This document shows positions 6,568 through 8,246 of a stretch of 8,246 nt of DNA, piece after piece (within the stretch, counting starts at the first letter, position 1; every line of letters begins with the position of its first letter). The DNA comes from Euzebyaceae bacterium (GTDB lineage: Bacteria > Actinomycetota > Nitriliruptoria > Euzebyales > Egibacteraceae), in the NCBI GenBank assembly GCA_013698135.1, contig JACCVM010000194.1:1-8246 (forward strand). Reading direction: 5' to 3'. The notes under the pieces were generated by a model. The model was not told where the DNA came from, did no database searches, and was given only the letters and a program-made list of their open reading frames with translations. A program made the translations under genes and the position numbers.

Positions 6568-7428
6568 CCGGCGAGCAACAGCGACAGAGCCGGGTGTGGC
6601 GGCACCCGGAGTTCCGAAAGTTGTGGGCCGCCCAAGTCGCTTCGCTCGCCGGGTCGCAGGTGAGCGGGCTGGCCGTGCCGCTCACGGCCGTCGTCGTTCT
6701 GGGTGCCACGCCCGCGCAGATGGGCATCCAGAGCATGTGCTGGACCGCCGGGATGGTGCTGGTCGCGCTGCTCGCCGGCCCGCGGGTGGATCGGTTGCCG
6801 CGTCGCCGGATCATGATCGGCGCCGACATCGGCTGCGCCTTGCTCCTCGCGTCCGTGCTGGCGGCCGCCACAGCCGGCGTGCTGCGCATCGGGCAGCTTT
6901 ACGTCGTGTCACTGTTGTTCAGCATGCTGGTGGTGGGCTTCGCGCATCCGGGCGCAGGTGGCCTGCTCGGCGCTTTGCTGGCCGCGCGGATGGCCGGTCG
7001 TTTCGGGCTGGGCCGATCATGGTTGCCGGGGTGGTGATGAGCGGGGTCGGGGCGTTGATGGTCCCGCTGGCCGGCGGAACCTTGGCGACGACGCTGGCTG
7101 TCCTGGCGTTCGGCGGGGCCTTGGACGGGCTCGGTGGAGCGGTCTACAACATCAACGCGCTGAGCCTGCGACAGGCGATCACGCCAGATCACCTGCAAGG
7201 GACGATCAACGCCACCATGCGCTTCGCTTCTTGTCGACCGGCGCCACGCCGGTCAGCGCTGTGCTGGCCGGCGTGCTCGGTGGGGCGATCGGCGTGCGCG
7301 CGGTGCTCGTGATCGCCGCCGTGGGGATGATCTTGGCCGGCCTGTGGGTGTTCTTCTCGCCAGTGCGCGGCCTTATTCAGGCGCCGTCGGGGAGCTCGAA
7401 GGAGTTCGCGGCGATCACGTCGCGGTAG
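6564..7428 (+). pseudogene. MFS transporter of the DHA3/enterobactin-exporter type, internally deleted and frameshifted
   Basis: The ATG at 6564 overlaps the xylB stop. The first 120 codons read as a normal MFS N-terminus: RHPEFRKLWAAQVASLAGSQ, helices at about 18-46, 50-71, 83-105 and 111-124, and motif A as GPRVDRLPRRR (72-82). At about 6924-6950 the helix-4 region (LYVVSLLFSML) jumps to GGLLGALLAARMAGRFGLGR, which in relatives lies in the second half near helix 8. About 130-150 residues are therefore missing. At about 7018 a base is missing (GLGRS to MVAGVVMSGVGALMVPLAGG), and this frame hits TGA at 7035-7037. Coding resumes in the next frame through YNINALSLRQAITPDHLQG to NATMRF, where a 5-bp tandem duplication at 7221-7230 shifts the frame again to LSTGATPVSAVLAGVLGG and a last helix ending in FFSPVRGL. 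The remnant is about 288 codons against about 400-420. The tail runs 52 bases into the antisense of the convergent GH1 gene. It may once have moved xylose or a sugar-related compound, but the family is mostly exporters, so the substrate is unknown. Confidence 0.85.
7221..7230 (+). repeat. 5-bp tandem duplication inside the MFS remnant
   Basis: GCTTC occurs twice in direct tandem. Removing one copy restores the expected reading MRFLSTGATP across the site, so the duplication itself is the frameshift. This pattern is typical of replication slippage rather than of a homopolymer sequencing error. Confidence 0.85.
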
Positions 7429-8246
7429 AAGCGGAAGCTGTCCTTGGGGATGCGGCGCTGAGTGGGGTAGTCGACGTAGACGATCCCGAAGCGCGGGCGG
7501 TAACCGAAGGCCCACTCGAAGTTGTCCAGCAGCGACCAGACGAAGTAGCCGCGCAGGTCGACGCCTGCCTCGATGGCGTCGTGCGCGGCTGCGAAATGCC
7601 GGCGCAAGAAGTCGACCCGACCCGGGTCGTTGACCTGCCCGTCCGGCCCGATCTCGTCGTCAAACACCCCTCCGTTCTCGGTGACGTAGAAAGGCATGTC
7701 CCCGTAGTCGGCGCGCAGGCGCAGCAGGGTTTCGGTCAGTCCCTCGGGGGTGATCTCCCAGCCGAGGGCTGTTGTCGGGACGCCGGGATCGGGGTGCTCC
7801 TTTACCTGCCACCCGAACTCCGAGTCCGAGGCGCTGACGCGGCGAGGGAAGTAGTAGTTGACGCCGAGAAAGTCAGTCGGCGCCGCCATGGTCGCCAGGT
7901 CGCCGTCCTCGACGAAGTCCATCCGGGCTCCGGCCCGCCCGAAGCGCTCGATCATGTCGGACGGGTAGCTGGCACGGAACACCGGATCGAGGAACCAGCG
8001 ATTCGTGTAGCCGTCAGAACCGTGGGCCGCCGCGCGATCCTCGTCGGTGTCGTGCACCGAGTAGGTGGGGTGCAGGCTCAGCACGATGCCGATCTGCCCC
8101 GGACGCCCGCTGGCGCGAAAGGCGGCGACCGCCTCGCCGTGGGACAGCAGCAGGTGATGGATGGCGCGCAGGGCCGACTGCAGATCGGTCGAGCCCGGAG
8201 CGTGGACGCCGCGATAGTGACCCAGAAAGCCCGCCACCCATGGCTC
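7377..8246 (-). CDS. GH1 family beta-glucosidase, partial (N-terminus beyond right edge)
   Basis: GH1 enzymes hydrolyse beta-glucosides and related beta-glycosides with retention, using two glutamates in a TIM barrel. The visible fragment is 289 codons plus TGA at 7377-7379. It begins at the window edge with EPWVAGFLGHY...GVHAPG, the usual sequence after the NEP motif, so its first residue is the acid/base Glu. The nucleophile is the Glu of YVTENGG (codon 7677-7679), 189 residues later, matching family spacing. Other family features are SLHPTYSV, FLGVNYY, the sugar-binding SLLDNFEWAFGY and RFGIVYVDY, then RIPKDSFRFYRDVI before the end. About 160 N-terminal residues should lie to the right of the window. 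The gtg at 8237 is an internal Val codon, not the start. There is no signal peptide in view. The gene converges on the MFS remnant and its 3' end overlaps that frame by 52 bases. The substrate may be cellobiose or another plant beta-glycoside, fitting a xylose locus, but specificity cannot be read from this fragment. Confidence 0.95.
   Translation of the reverse strand, partial: EPWVAGFLGHYRGVHAPGSTDLQSALRAIHHLLLSHGEAVAAFRASGRPGQIGIVLSLHPTYSVHDTDEDRAAAHGSDGYTNRWFLDPVFRASYPSDMIERFGRAGARMDFVEDGDLATMAAPTDFLGVNYYFPRRVSASDSEFGWQVKEHPDPGVPTTALGWEITPEGLTETLLRLRADYGDMPFYVTENGGVFDDEIGPDGQVNDPGRVDFLRRHFAAAHDAIEAGVDLRGYFVWSLLDNFEWAFGYRPRFGIVYVDYPTQRRIPKDSFRFYRDVIAANSFELPDGA

Noticed and set aside
6564..7037. 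A complete short 157-residue MFS-like membrane protein
   Set aside because: Downstream frames continue the same family sequence through two frameshifts, and the helix order shows an internal deletion, so it is a truncated remnant.

Overview
The window is high-GC, densely coding DNA with strong G/C preference at third codon positions, frequent GTG/TTG starts and AGGAGG ribosome sites. Together with the anti-sigma-like ATP-binding regulator at the left edge, this points to an actinobacterium. I cannot name a genus. I see no rRNA, tRNA, CRISPR array, IS element or phage gene.

Layout, left to right. (1) Positions 1-896, minus: an HATPase (RsbW/SpoIIAB-like) ATP-binding regulator with a long C-terminal module, running off the left edge. 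(2) Positions 1058-2764, plus: a two-gene unit, a metallo-beta-lactamase-fold persulfide-dioxygenase-like protein fused to two rhodanese domains, followed 6 bp later by a small four-helix membrane protein. (3) Positions 2829-3694, minus: a broken nagA (N-acetylglucosamine-6-phosphate deacetylase) with two short-range indels and a large internal deletion. (4) Positions 3761-7428, plus: a translationally coupled xylose operon, xylA (class II xylose isomerase) and xylB (xylulokinase), both intact, followed by an overlapping MFS transporter gene that is itself broken by an internal deletion and two frameshifts. (5) Positions 7377-8246, minus: the C-terminal two thirds of a GH1 beta-glucosidase, cut by the right edge at its acid/base glutamate.

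The right-hand 5.4 kb is a sugar-catabolism locus. GH1 would release sugars from beta-glycosides, XylA and XylB would feed D-xylose into the pentose phosphate pathway as xylulose 5-phosphate, and nagA would once have fed amino sugars into glycolysis. Decay appears confined to nagA and the MFS gene, the two genes flanking xylAB; I found no lesion in the other five genes. That concentration argues for real gene loss rather than uniform sequencing error, and one lesion is a 5-bp tandem duplication typical of replication slippage. The left 2.8 kb (regulator and sulfur-handling unit) has no evident functional link to the sugar genes.

I did not find a convincing undescribed system. The points most worth a second look are the paired gene decay, the altered metal ligands in the MBL-rhodanese protein, the uncharacterised C-terminal module of the regulator, and the small membrane protein coupled to the MBL gene.
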